Shown here one piece after another: positions 8,343-16,098 of a DNA stretch of 26,119 nucleotides. The notes under the pieces were generated by a model that saw only the letters and a program-made list of their open reading frames with translations, searched no databases and was not told the origin of the DNA. The stretch covers positions 1 through 26,119 of the forward strand of contig CAZKFL010000028.1 in NCBI GenBank assembly GCA_964552055.1. Direction: 5' to 3'. Within the stretch, counting starts at the first letter, position 1. Each line of letters starts with the position of its first letter. The position numbers were made by a program, and so were the translations under genes. The stretch comes from VGMD01 sp964552055. GTDB taxonomy: Bacteria > Chlamydiota > Chlamydiia > Chlamydiales > 2-12-FULL-49-11.

Positions 8343-11300
8343 CGATTTTTCCAATCTAGCTAATATTTTGGATTGAAACTTAGGCGCAGCATAGCCTAAA
8401 CAATACCGTCGCTTACTTGCTGCCCTGTACCCCATATCTTCAGTTTGAAGATCATACGGAACAAATTTTAAAGCTTCAGGATTATTATCTATTGCAGTAT
8501 CAATAATCACTGAATCTTTCAGAAGCTCCGGGTCAATATATTTTAGCGCTTTTCCATTAATACGGAGAATACTTAGAACAAAGTCTTTTTTATGCAGATC
8601 AAACGGAAGAAATTTTAATGCTTTTAGATTTTGAGAAATTGCAGTAATTACTACATGCTCATTTTCAAGAAAGGGACGGCTGATATGTTCTAATAATAAT
8701 CCATCCCGAGCAAGCTCAGTTAAAATAATTTCCTCTGTCTGAAATTCCTTTGGCAAGATTTCTAGGATGCTAGGCTTAATTAGTCCATTATAATCAGCAA
8801 TAGTGAAACAAGCAGCGAACATATTGTTAATTAATTTAATAGAATTAGTAAATCCCCTCTTATCAAAAAGTGTCGAAAATTCCAATTTCAATGAAGTCTC
8901 TTTCTGCACATCCTTTATAATAGTTAGATTTAATGCTGGACACATAATTTGTGCGAGTTGATCAATATATTTCCAACGATCATTTTCATTTCCACCAAAT
9001 AACGAGCAAGTAATTTGAATTGTCTTGAGCACTCTATCATATTTTACAAGGAGTGTAGCACCATGATCTCTTAACGGAATTCCTAATTCAAAATTAATGA
9101 ATTTCCCCTCAACAAAAATATCATTAAGTTTTCTAAATTCTGAATCTTCTTTTATAATTTCGTTTGCAAATGAGGCAAGATTGTCAGGCAATATTTCCTT
9201 TGTGAAGCCACATACAATTAATCTACGCGAAAGATCCTGTAACATTGTCTGATGGAGCAGGGTAAATTTATCCTCAAGACTTATTGCATGCACAATATCA
9301 CTTATTGTAAAAGAACGAGCGACATTTTTAACATACTGAGCAAGAAGCTCTGAAACATCAAACCCAGGCGATATTTTCAATATTTCAGATGCATCCTCTT
9401 CTGAAATAGTTTCTAACGTTAAAGGAAGCCTGTAATCTGGTCGTATACTATCTCCATCTCGTCCCGCTAATTCACGTATACTCTCACTCATCATTCCATA
9501 AGGCCTAAGTAGTTGTAAAAAGTCCATTGCTTTAGCTTTATCTGAGACATAACTTTTTGATCCTGTACAAGATTTGATTATTTTGTCATAGCACTCGACA
9601 ACCTGTTTAATCGACTGCGCAAGAATAAGTTTTCCATCAGAATTAGTTGATATAAATACTCTCTCAATACCATCATGGCAAAAACCAAGTTTTTCAATTC
9701 TTTTTGAAATTCTTTCTATATTTTTTTCTATATGCTTAGGATCTGACCACGCACTAATATTAACACTTTCCTCTAAGAGAAACTCCTGCAATTCATGTGC
9801 CTTCTTTAATGTAGGCCCTAAAGTTTCTTCAAGACTTGCAAAGCTTATAAAAAAGGAACTAATTTTTTCAATATCATGAGGATCTTCATCTAAGGCGAAT
9901 TCCTCTAGTAAATAAGATATTGTAACATTCATAAACTCTGTAGCCGATCCTAAAGAATCTATTGATAGAAACAAGTCTCTAACACTTACTTTAAGTTCCT
10001 CTGAAATATCGTCAAGATGACTTATTACACTCATCCAAACTCCTTGCATTTTTTCATTTAAAATCAAATTTTTCATTTTGATAAATGGGATATTTTGAAG
10101 AGTCTCTTCACTATGCGGCTTTACTAATTCAAGACTCCCCTTTCTTTGACTGACAATATCACGAAGTGACCTAGAATAGGAAAAGCCACCGATGATTCCC
10201 TCTCCTGTTTGAAAAAGGCATGCTTCAACAAGCCTTACTGTGTAGAGCCTCCTTAAAGTTCTTGCTTCGCCAGATAGGGGATCTCTCTTCTTTATATCGA
10301 GGAGATTTTCAAGGACCATGATAAGCTCCATTCTACTTTTTGGAGTAATATCCACTTCTTGAATTTGACGGTAAATGCATTGAATTACTTGATTTAAAAC
10401 AAGTTCCGCAACTTTAGGATCTTCTTCTGTTTTCATTTTCTCTAAGCACTCTCGCATCTGTTTTAATGTAGAAATTCGAGGCCCTACCTCTTCTCCCACA
10501 TCCGCTTGTAATCTTGTAAGCTCTCTACGTATGAATCTTCCTCTCGAGGGTGAAGTTTCATGCATTTGCATATGCATCGCTTTTACTAAATTTGTTTCAA
10601 TTAAGGAAAGTTGCATAGGCATCGGATGACAAAAATAGCCGAGATACTCTGCCCCAGATTTTGCAATCAAGCCTTGCTGCGGGTCTAAGGCGCAAGGAAA
10701 CTCTATCTCGAACTTTTTATCTAGCTGTAGCACAGGCAGGCCAAGCGCGGTAAAAAACACAGCTTCGTGAGAGGTTTTAGGGGCATTTTCGTAAATAATA
10801 ATTGCCTTTACTTCTCTTTGCGCATCTAATGAAAGTTTCTGATAGCGCTCCTTCGCTTCTGTAATTGTTCCGCACACCACAGCCTGATGTTTGTTTTCAA
10901 TATTACGAACATAGCAGCCACCACTTACAATTGTTTCCCCTAAAAAATGCTCTCCTTCAACAATAACATAAGAAGGAGGCTTTTCAGGAGTTGCAATAAC
11001 AAGCGGTCTATTTTGAACAGCTACAGGTATACCTCTTTCATCTGTAGTCACTTCAACATCCAATCTTTTTTCACCAAGAAAACTGACTAAACCTTTTGCA
11101 ATGAGCTGTAAACGCTCTTCTTGATCCCCTGTTAATGCCGAATCTGTAACTTCCTTGCCCTTGCACGGAACAACTCTACATTCTATTGATCCAGAATCTG
11201 TACGTTCAGGTCTCATACGTGTCGTTTTTTTTCGGATAACATGGCGAATAGGCCCATGCGAAGCCATTGAAGTATCCGCTGGAACCGAAGCTGAAGTAAT

Positions 11301-12164
11301 CCCTTCCGGATGACCAAGACCAGACGAAATCGTTATTCCATCTTCAGTAATCAGCATCACTGCCGAACTAGGCGTTTTACCACCAGCGCCAAGTCTTTCA
11401 GCGACTTCCTCTTGAATAAGAACGGGGACAAACGGGACTTTTGTTTTAACCGATTCATCCCCAAGAGCAATTCTTTGCGCAAATGACCCCTCACTAAAGT
11501 AGGAAGCAACAACCTTCCCTACATTTACGGAAACAGCACCTAATTCCTTCGGTGTAGACGAAATACTTAGATTACCACCCGGATTAGAAATTTTCCCATC
11601 TTCTTCCCCTGTGCTCCGGACAATCAAAAAATCAGACCCTCTAGATTCGATCCACTCTCTTAATCCCGGTACTTCTAGCGGATTCTCCTCGCTGCATGCA
11701 CCCATAATCCCCGCTCGAATTCTTGCAAGCATTCCCTTCAATTCATCATCTAGAACACCCGAGGCGCTAAACGACTCTAAAAACCTACCATAATCTTCAT
11801 GAAATTCTGGATATTTTTTTAAAATATGCTGCATAATAATATTGTGACTTAGAGGGTTAAATGGGGGCACTACAAACCCCAAAGCTTTAGCTAAGTGCTC
11901 TAATTGTACCAAATTGGCTGCTTTATAGCCAATTCCCCCATCTTTTCTTAAAGCAAGCTCATCTAGATCCACACGAATAATTGCTTTTGGCGCACTTATC
12001 GCCCCAAGGGCAACATCAGAAACCCTTAACTCTAGGCCTGTTAGATCAGGACTGCTTTGACCGCTAATTGACTCACTGCTCTCACTTCCAACACTTCTAG
12101 GACTTTCTCCCCCACCCGCGGGCTGCACCATAGACGACACGCTCCTGATATCAGGATCATGCAT
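8331..12164 (-). CDS. Dikinase-type ATP-grasp plus phosphohistidine domain fused to DUF4116-like repeats
   Basis: 1277 residues. Residues 15-40 are Ser/Gly-rich and look disordered. Residues 76-390 match the ATP-grasp domain of the PEP synthase/PPDK family. Visible features are IGYKAANL (K81, like the PPDK GGKGANL lysine), VRSTGEED (R183), VLIQEEV (248-254), a GLG glycine loop at 282-284, and LDVEV (D369, E371) followed by QNRP (Q384, R386). Residues 405-482 resemble the mobile phosphohistidine domain. KTSHEAVFF at 463-471 fits the (G)xTSHxA motif, making H466 the candidate phospho-acceptor. The C-terminal PEP-binding TIM barrel of PEP synthase is absent. About 600 unrecognised, mostly helical residues follow, then roughly residues 1145-1265 form short repeats (ALKFLPFDL, ALKYIDPEL, ALKFVPYDL) of DUF4116 type. 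It is inferred to phosphorylate an unknown acceptor with ATP. A host-directed role is possible but not shown. Confidence 0.8.
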   Translation of the reverse strand: MHDPDIRSVSSMVQPAGGGESPRSVGSESSESISGQSSPDLTGLELRVSDVALGAISAPKAIIRVDLDELALRKDGGIGYKAANLVQLEHLAKALGFVVPPFNPLSHNIIMQHILKKYPEFHEDYGRFLESFSASGVLDDELKGMLARIRAGIMGACSEENPLEVPGLREWIESRGSDFLIVRSTGEEDGKISNPGGNLSISSTPKELGAVSVNVGKVVASYFSEGSFAQRIALGDESVKTKVPFVPVLIQEEVAERLGAGGKTPSSAVMLITEDGITISSGLGHPEGITSASVPADTSMASHGPIRHVIRKKTTRMRPERTDSGSIECRVVPCKGKEVTDSALTGDQEERLQLIAKGLVSFLGEKRLDVEVTTDERGIPVAVQNRPLVIATPEKPPSYVIVEGEHFLGETIVSGGCYVRNIENKHQAVVCGTITEAKERYQKLSLDAQREVKAIIIYENAPKTSHEAVFFTALGLPVLQLDKKFEIEFPCALDPQQGLIAKSGAEYLGYFCHPMPMQLSLIETNLVKAMHMQMHETSPSRGRFIRRELTRLQADVGEEVGPRISTLKQMRECLEKMKTEEDPKVAELVLNQVIQCIYRQIQEVDITPKSRMELIMVLENLLDIKKRDPLSGEARTLRRLYTVRLVEACLFQTGEGIIGGFSYSRSLRDIVSQRKGSLELVKPHSEETLQNIPFIKMKNLILNEKMQGVWMSVISHLDDISEELKVSVRDLFLSIDSLGSATEFMNVTISYLLEEFALDEDPHDIEKISSFFISFASLEETLGPTLKKAHELQEFLLEESVNISAWSDPKHIEKNIERISKRIEKLGFCHDGIERVFISTNSDGKLILAQSIKQVVECYDKIIKSCTGSKSYVSDKAKAMDFLQLLRPYGMMSESIRELAGRDGDSIRPDYRLPLTLETISEEDASEILKISPGFDVSELLAQYVKNVARSFTISDIVHAISLEDKFTLLHQTMLQDLSRRLIVCGFTKEILPDNLASFANEIIKEDSEFRKLNDIFVEGKFINFELGIPLRDHGATLLVKYDRVLKTIQITCSLFGGNENDRWKYIDQLAQIMCPALNLTIIKDVQKETSLKLEFSTLFDKRGFTNSIKLINNMFAACFTIADYNGLIKPSILEILPKEFQTEEIILTELARDGLLLEHISRPFLENEHVVITAISQNLKALKFLPFDLHKKDFVLSILRINGKALKYIDPELLKDSVIIDTAIDNNPEALKFVPYDLQTEDMGYRAASKRRYCLGYAAPKFQSKILARLEKSPPS

Positions 12165-12166
12165 CC

Positions 12167-12197
12167 ACCCCTATTATTTTCAATAATATTTAGGGGT
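12167..12197 (-). promoter_or_regulatory. Hairpin covering the ribosome site of the dikinase-like gene
   Basis: ACCCCTA (12167-12173) pairs with TAGGGGT (12191-12197), and an inner TTATT/AATAA (12174-12178/12182-12186) extends the stem with a small bulge. In the minus-strand mRNA the arm next to the start codon is the AGGGG ribosome site just before the ATG at 12164. The fold would therefore hide the translation start. It is a possible translational control or a chance structure. Confidence 0.4.
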
Positions 12198-12206
12198 CAA
12201 GCCATG

Positions 12207-12366
12207 GCTATTACCCATAAGTCCTATTAAAGCTTATACAGAGCAAGTCTTCAAGGCTTAACTCTTGTCAAATTTCATCAGCGCAGAGGCACTGATGAAA
12301 TTTAACAATTTTGCTAATTGGAAAAGCCTTATGCAAAGAGTCTTCAGGGGACTTATGGATAATAGC
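12207..12366. repeat. 160-bp hairpin-forming element with terminal inverted repeats
   Basis: The outer 18-bp arms at 12207-12224 and 12349-12366 are inverted repeats (17 of 18 positions). AAGGCTT (12253-12259) and AAGCCTT (12324-12330) also pair. In the centre a 17-bp stem (12265-12281/12292-12308, 16 of 17 paired) closes a 10-nt loop. The sequence AGTCTTCA occurs in direct orientation on both sides (about 12247-12254 and 12339-12346). There is no ORF and no clear target-site duplication. It fills the gap between rmuC and the dikinase-like gene, downstream of rmuC. It could be a structured 3' UTR, a terminator or a dispersed palindromic element. Confidence 0.6.
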
Positions 12367-12400
12367 ATCCAATGCTAGGGCCCCAATCTTCTATTAAGGC

Positions 12401-13444
12401 TTAGTTGTTTGCGGGATCTCGGGGGATTTTCTCGACAAGGAGGGTGTCTTCGAGGGCAATGTCACCACTTGCGGCGCCAAATTCTTGGAGTTTACGAGCA
12501 CTCACGAGGACCCGCTTTTCAAATGAACCCATAGCCTTATTGTAACTTTCAACGGAATTGGAGAGGGATTTACCTACCTGACTCCAATGTTTGGACATAT
12601 CGCTCAGGCGTTTATAGAGCTCATGACCAACTTCGCTAATTTCTTTTGCATGTTTGGAAAAGGTGTCTTGTTTCCAGCCGTAGGAGATTGCCTTTAATAG
12701 ACCAATTAGTGTTATAGGCGTCACAATGATAACACCTTGTGTTGCTGCAAGCTCAATAAGCGTTGGGTCACATTCGAGAGCTGCACTTAAGAAAACTTCA
12801 GTAGGCAAAAAGAGAATGACAAATTCGGGGGTTGGCTGAAACTGTTGCCAATAAGCTTTTTTGGAAAGGCTCTGAATATGTTGTCTTATATGTCTTGCGT
12901 GGTCCTTAAGTTTCTGTTCTTTTATCAGGGGATCCTCTGCGCCACTTGCCTCTAAAAATGCTTCGAAGGGGACCTTTGAATCGACAATCACTTGTTTATC
13001 ACCAGGAAGCTTAATGATCATATCGGGGCGTACTATCTGATCATCCCCTCCTTTTACAGTTTGCTCAAAAAAATCGCATTGATTAACAAGTCCTGCTAGC
13101 TCAACAGCCCGTTTTAACTGTAGTTCGCCCCATAACCCCCTAATTTCAGGTTTCCTAAGAGCTTTAGCAAGATTAGCCGTTTCCTCCCGAATCCCCTTTA
13201 AAAGCTCCTTTTCTCCCCTGCGCTCCCTCTCAATAGCCCTCATATTGTCATCCAGCCTCAAAAGCGTCTCTTTGACAGGGTCTAGAATTTTAGACTCTCC
13301 TTCGGAGTGTAAAAATTTATTTTCACCCAAAAGCTCGGCCTCTCTAATTCTTGATTCCGTAAGCTCATTTTCAACCTTTTTCTTCTCCCAAAGCGTCCAA
13401 ATCAATGGGATAGCCAGCAGCCAACCTAAATTAAAAAAATCCAT
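12401..13444 (-). CDS. rmuC: RmuC-family protein
   Basis: 347 residues from the ATG at 13444. That start has GGTG 5 nt upstream; an in-frame GTG at 13450 is the alternative. A hydrophobic N-terminal segment (residues 4-19) probably anchors it in the inner membrane. A charged coiled-coil-like region runs from about 22 to 98. The conserved RmuC core has RGLWGELQL (102-110), RPDMIIKLPG (139-148) and VDSKVPFEAF (154-163), which match the RmuC (formerly YigN) family and its restriction-endonuclease-like fold. Family members limit inversions and other rearrangements at short inverted repeats in E. coli. It is shorter than the E. coli protein (about 475 residues), mainly in the coiled coil and tail. 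It lies in the same order relative to pssA and nrdAB as I recall from C. trachomatis. It is divergent from the kinase-like gene. Confidence 0.92.
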   Translation of the reverse strand: MDFFNLGWLLAIPLIWTLWEKKKVENELTESRIREAELLGENKFLHSEGESKILDPVKETLLRLDDNMRAIERERRGEKELLKGIREETANLAKALRKPEIRGLWGELQLKRAVELAGLVNQCDFFEQTVKGGDDQIVRPDMIIKLPGDKQVIVDSKVPFEAFLEASGAEDPLIKEQKLKDHARHIRQHIQSLSKKAYWQQFQPTPEFVILFLPTEVFLSAALECDPTLIELAATQGVIIVTPITLIGLLKAISYGWKQDTFSKHAKEISEVGHELYKRLSDMSKHWSQVGKSLSNSVESYNKAMGSFEKRVLVSARKLQEFGAASGDIALEDTLLVEKIPRDPANN

Positions 13445-13471
13445 ATACACACCAATAATCCAATAATTTGG

Positions 13472-13477
13472 TATAAT
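13472..13477 (+). promoter_or_regulatory. TATAAT box close to a start codon
   Basis: A perfect TATAAT lies only 7 nt before the ATG at 13485, with no ribosome site in between and no good -35. If it is the -10 of the plus-strand gene, the mRNA would be nearly leaderless. Its reverse complement could alternatively supply an AT-rich -10 for rmuC on the other strand. The divergent gap is only about 40 bp. Confidence 0.3.
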
Positions 13478-13484
13478 AGTAGCT

Positions 13485-14474
13485 ATGAACGGTTTTCACT
13501 TAAATATCTATTTACTTTCATTTCTCTTACCATGGGGAGGAACTGCCTTTGCCGAATGGAAGGATGTCAGGGAGCCTGAGTTAAACGAATTAACAGAAAA
13601 ATTTTTCTCGGTCGAAAAAGATCATTTTACCCTAAAGGAGCACTCCTCCCCAACTGATCTTGCTGAATCTGGTCAGGGTGACCCTGTTTTTATCGTTACA
13701 GACAAAAAAAACAGCCCCATCGGAGTTATTAAAACAATTTCTATAGAAGAATCGGATGGATTAAATAGTTATAAAGCAGAATTCACCGCATTAGATACTT
13801 TAAGTCACATTCCTTTTAAGACTTTTCATATCACAGAGCCAAAAGGAAGTGGTGAAATAGTTCTCGATGGTAAGAAAACAGGCCTTATAGCGGAAGAATT
13901 TGCGCCGGGCAACTCATTAAACTATTTTTTAAAAAAAATTGCGAATTCTAAGGGGAAAGAGCGAGAAGAGCTCATGAACCACCTATTAAGAGGTGTTGAA
14001 AAAACAGCTCTTGCAATGGCTGAGCTTCACAGGTACAAAACATTTGTAACGCCCGCGCACAATTATCTTATAAAATTTGATACAGATCGCCTTCCTGGAC
14101 CATACGGTATCATTCACGGTGACACGCATCCGGGTAATATTTTTTATGATCCTAAAACAGATACTCTCTCATTTATTGATTTTGGCAGCACGCACTTAGA
14201 AAGGAAGGGAGCGCCCATCCTTCAAGATGTAGGAAATTTTCTCCTCACTTTAGAAATCTTTTCAGCTTATTATAAACTCTCCCCGTATGAAGCTGCTGAT
14301 CTTGAAAACATCTTCATTACAACTTACAGATCACAAATACCCTATGCTACTGATAAGGCCATTGAATTTTACAAAAGATACTATATAAAGACTTTTCTAA
14401 ATTCACCAAACTCTGATGCAGCTCAGTCTTCTCAGGCAAAATTTATTCAATCGTACTGTAATCAAATTGCCTAA
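13485..14474 (+). CDS. Exported APH/choline-kinase-fold phosphotransferase
   Basis: 329 residues. Residues 1-23 form a convincing Sec signal peptide (hydrophobic core, likely cleavage after AFA-23). The rest has the small-molecule kinase fold of the aminoglycoside phosphotransferase family. IGVIKT gives the ATP-binding lysine K83, and E99 is a candidate partner in the C-helix. EEFAPGNSL (137-145) fits the hinge. AELHRY (179-184) precedes the catalytic loop HGDTHPGNIF (211-220; D213, N218), and IDFGSTH (231-237; D232) binds Mg. The substrate cannot be read from the sequence. Export is odd for an ATP-using enzyme, because the periplasm lacks ATP. Secretion into the host, or a repurposed fold, would solve this. 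It ends 17 nt before the MFS gene, probably co-transcribed. No ribosome site is visible. Confidence 0.82.
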   Translation: MNGFHLNIYLLSFLLPWGGTAFAEWKDVREPELNELTEKFFSVEKDHFTLKEHSSPTDLAESGQGDPVFIVTDKKNSPIGVIKTISIEESDGLNSYKAEFTALDTLSHIPFKTFHITEPKGSGEIVLDGKKTGLIAEEFAPGNSLNYFLKKIANSKGKEREELMNHLLRGVEKTALAMAELHRYKTFVTPAHNYLIKFDTDRLPGPYGIIHGDTHPGNIFYDPKTDTLSFIDFGSTHLERKGAPILQDVGNFLLTLEIFSAYYKLSPYEAADLENIFITTYRSQIPYATDKAIEFYKRYYIKTFLNSPNSDAAQSSQAKFIQSYCNQIA

Positions 14475-14491
14475 TTTTCTATAATAATGAG

Positions 14492-15694
14492 ATGTCTAAA
14501 AAAACTGAATTTAAATACCTCCTTTTGTTAATAGTGATCTACATTGCAGCGTGCATTGAGACTGATATCTACTTGCCTGCATTTCCCGATATGATGCTCT
14601 TTTTTGCGGCGTCAGAAGGAGCAATTCAAAATTTACTGATTTGGAATTTTATCGGAATTTGCGTAGCAGGACCATTCTATGGACCAATTTCCGATGCTAT
14701 TGGACGAAAAAAACCCCTCTTTATTGCGCTCGGACTTTTTTTTCTTGGAAGTATCATTACGGTTTTTGCTACATCTTTAAATCAAATGCTCATTGGCAGA
14801 GTTTTTCAAGGACTTGGCAGCGGCGGCTGTTTTACTCTCGGTACTGCAATTCTTTTTGATGCATTTCAGAAAGAAAAGGCAATCAAAGCTCTCAACCAAA
14901 TTAATCTAATCATTCCACTCATCATGTCAATGGCGCCTATGCTTGGTGGCTACCTGAACCTCACATTTGGATTTCGCTCTAACTTCATTGCAATCGCCTT
15001 TTTTGTACTCATAAGCTTGATCCTCTCTCTTCTTTTCTTTGAAGAAACTCTTATTCCCGAAAAACGGTCTCCCTTAAAAATAAGCTCCATTCTAAGAGAT
15101 TTTAAAATTGCGTTTTCCTCCAAACCGTTTTGGCAACTGACACTTGTTATGTGCGTTATGTTCTCAGCTTACATAGCCTTTCTTTCAGGCACAGCAATCC
15201 TATTTGTCGTAGAGTTTGGCATGAGTAAAGTGATATTCCCCTTTGTCCAAGGAGCAATTCTAGGTGGCTGGGTAATTGGCAGCTTAACACTTGATAGAGC
15301 TCTAAAAAACTGGGGAATCCCCACAATTAAAAAAGTAGGAGTCACCCTCTCTGCACTTTTTGGCCTGACCGCAGTCATCCTGGCCCTCATCTTCCCAAGA
15401 GACCCCTATCTACTAACTGCTGCCATGACTTTCTACGCATTCGGCGCAAACTGGGTAATCGGCCTCTACTTCCCCGAAGGAATGGAAATACTCCCCCACA
15501 TTAAAGGAATCACTTCCAGCTTAATGACAAGCGCCCGCCTTCTCGTAGCATCCATCACAGTCAGCATCGTAGGAGCCACGTATAACGGAACAATCTACCC
15601 CCTATTAATTGTCATTGCTCTCACAGTTGCCATCATCGTCCCAACCCTCATCCTCTACGAGCGGCAAGTACTCAAATCTCTCCCCACCGAATAA
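14492..15694 (+). CDS. Bcr/CflA-type MFS efflux transporter
   Basis: 400 residues with about twelve hydrophobic segments, an integral inner-membrane transporter of the major facilitator superfamily. Family marks of the proton-driven drug exporters are clear. TDIYLPAFP (24-32) is in helix 1, where the acidic-DxYLPA motif is typical of Bcr/CflA. The loop 2-3 motif A is GPISDAIGRKK (64-74). RVFQGLGSGG (103-112) lies in helix 4. Such proteins export drugs, amino acids or siderophores; the cargo here cannot be told. It follows the exported kinase-like gene by 17 nt with only a weak GAG ribosome site at the ATG, which suggests read-through or coupled expression. No T-rich terminator follows directly; the inverted-repeat region downstream may serve. 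Confidence 0.9.
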   Translation: MSKKTEFKYLLLLIVIYIAACIETDIYLPAFPDMMLFFAASEGAIQNLLIWNFIGICVAGPFYGPISDAIGRKKPLFIALGLFFLGSIITVFATSLNQMLIGRVFQGLGSGGCFTLGTAILFDAFQKEKAIKALNQINLIIPLIMSMAPMLGGYLNLTFGFRSNFIAIAFFVLISLILSLLFFEETLIPEKRSPLKISSILRDFKIAFSSKPFWQLTLVMCVMFSAYIAFLSGTAILFVVEFGMSKVIFPFVQGAILGGWVIGSLTLDRALKNWGIPTIKKVGVTLSALFGLTAVILALIFPRDPYLLTAAMTFYAFGANWVIGLYFPEGMEILPHIKGITSSLMTSARLLVASITVSIVGATYNGTIYPLLIVIALTVAIIVPTLILYERQVLKSLPTE

Positions 15695-16050
15695 GATTCT
15701 GCCCAAAATAAACTTCTCCGAGCTAAAAAAAATTGTCGGTGCAATAAAAGTTGGCTATAAAATTAAACAATCAATAATCCCCTATTTTTGAATCACACGC
15801 TGCATATATAATTCTTAAGATAAACCGGTTACGGCTACGCATGCGGATACGGTTACGACTTTCAAGACCGCATTCTACGATGCGGGAATCCTAAGGGACG
15901 GCTGCTCTCGCGCCGGCACCCAAACACGATTAATATTTGATCAACTGCCTGAAATAGCAGCCATTCCCGTAACCGCCTGCGTAACCGTAACCGGATTTAA
16001 TTTTAAAATGTCTCAAATAGAAGCTTGTACCCTAACTTTTATTGCACCGC
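15695..16050. repeat. Non-coding region with nested inverted repeats
   Basis: This 404-bp convergent gap has no credible gene. A perfect 16-bp inverted repeat lies at 15737-15752 and 16035-16050. Inside it, 28-bp arms at 15835-15862 and 15967-15994 are inverted copies (25 of 28 positions), built from GGNTAC-like hexamers. Further inside, GGGAAT pairs with ATTCCC and GGCTGCT with AGCAGCC. A small CCGCAT/ATGCGG hairpin sits at about 15874-15891. The inner 160 bp look clearly richer in G+C than the flanks. No transposase or clear target duplication is present. It may be a miniature element, a repetitive extragenic palindrome or a strong transcription barrier. Confidence 0.65.
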
Positions 16051-16057
16051 CAAAAAA

Positions 16058-16083
16058 ATAACCACAGAGCTCTCTGGTTATTA
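16058..16083 (-). terminator. Rho-independent terminator of pssA
   Basis: A near-perfect stem (AATAACC... with GGTTATT, 12 of 13 pairs) lies 15 nt past the pssA stop. On the minus strand it is followed by a run of seven T. On the plus strand it is followed by ATTATTTAG, so it may weakly stop plus-strand transcripts as well. Confidence 0.8.
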
Positions 16084-16098
16084 TTTAGTACTTGGCTA

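Noticed and set aside
12207..12366. Insertion sequence
   Set aside because: It has inverted ends but is only 160 bp, with no transposase frame and no clear target-site duplication; kept only as a structured repeat.
15609..15791. 60-residue plus frame over the MFS gene end
   Set aside because: It is Ser/Pro-rich out-of-frame translation of the transporter's 3' end, with no ribosome site.
15837..15947. Short Gly-Tyr-rich frame in the inverted-repeat region
   Set aside because: The hexamer run reads as GYGY, but a TAA lies in frame just before it and no start or ribosome site is present. The repeat structure explains the pattern better.
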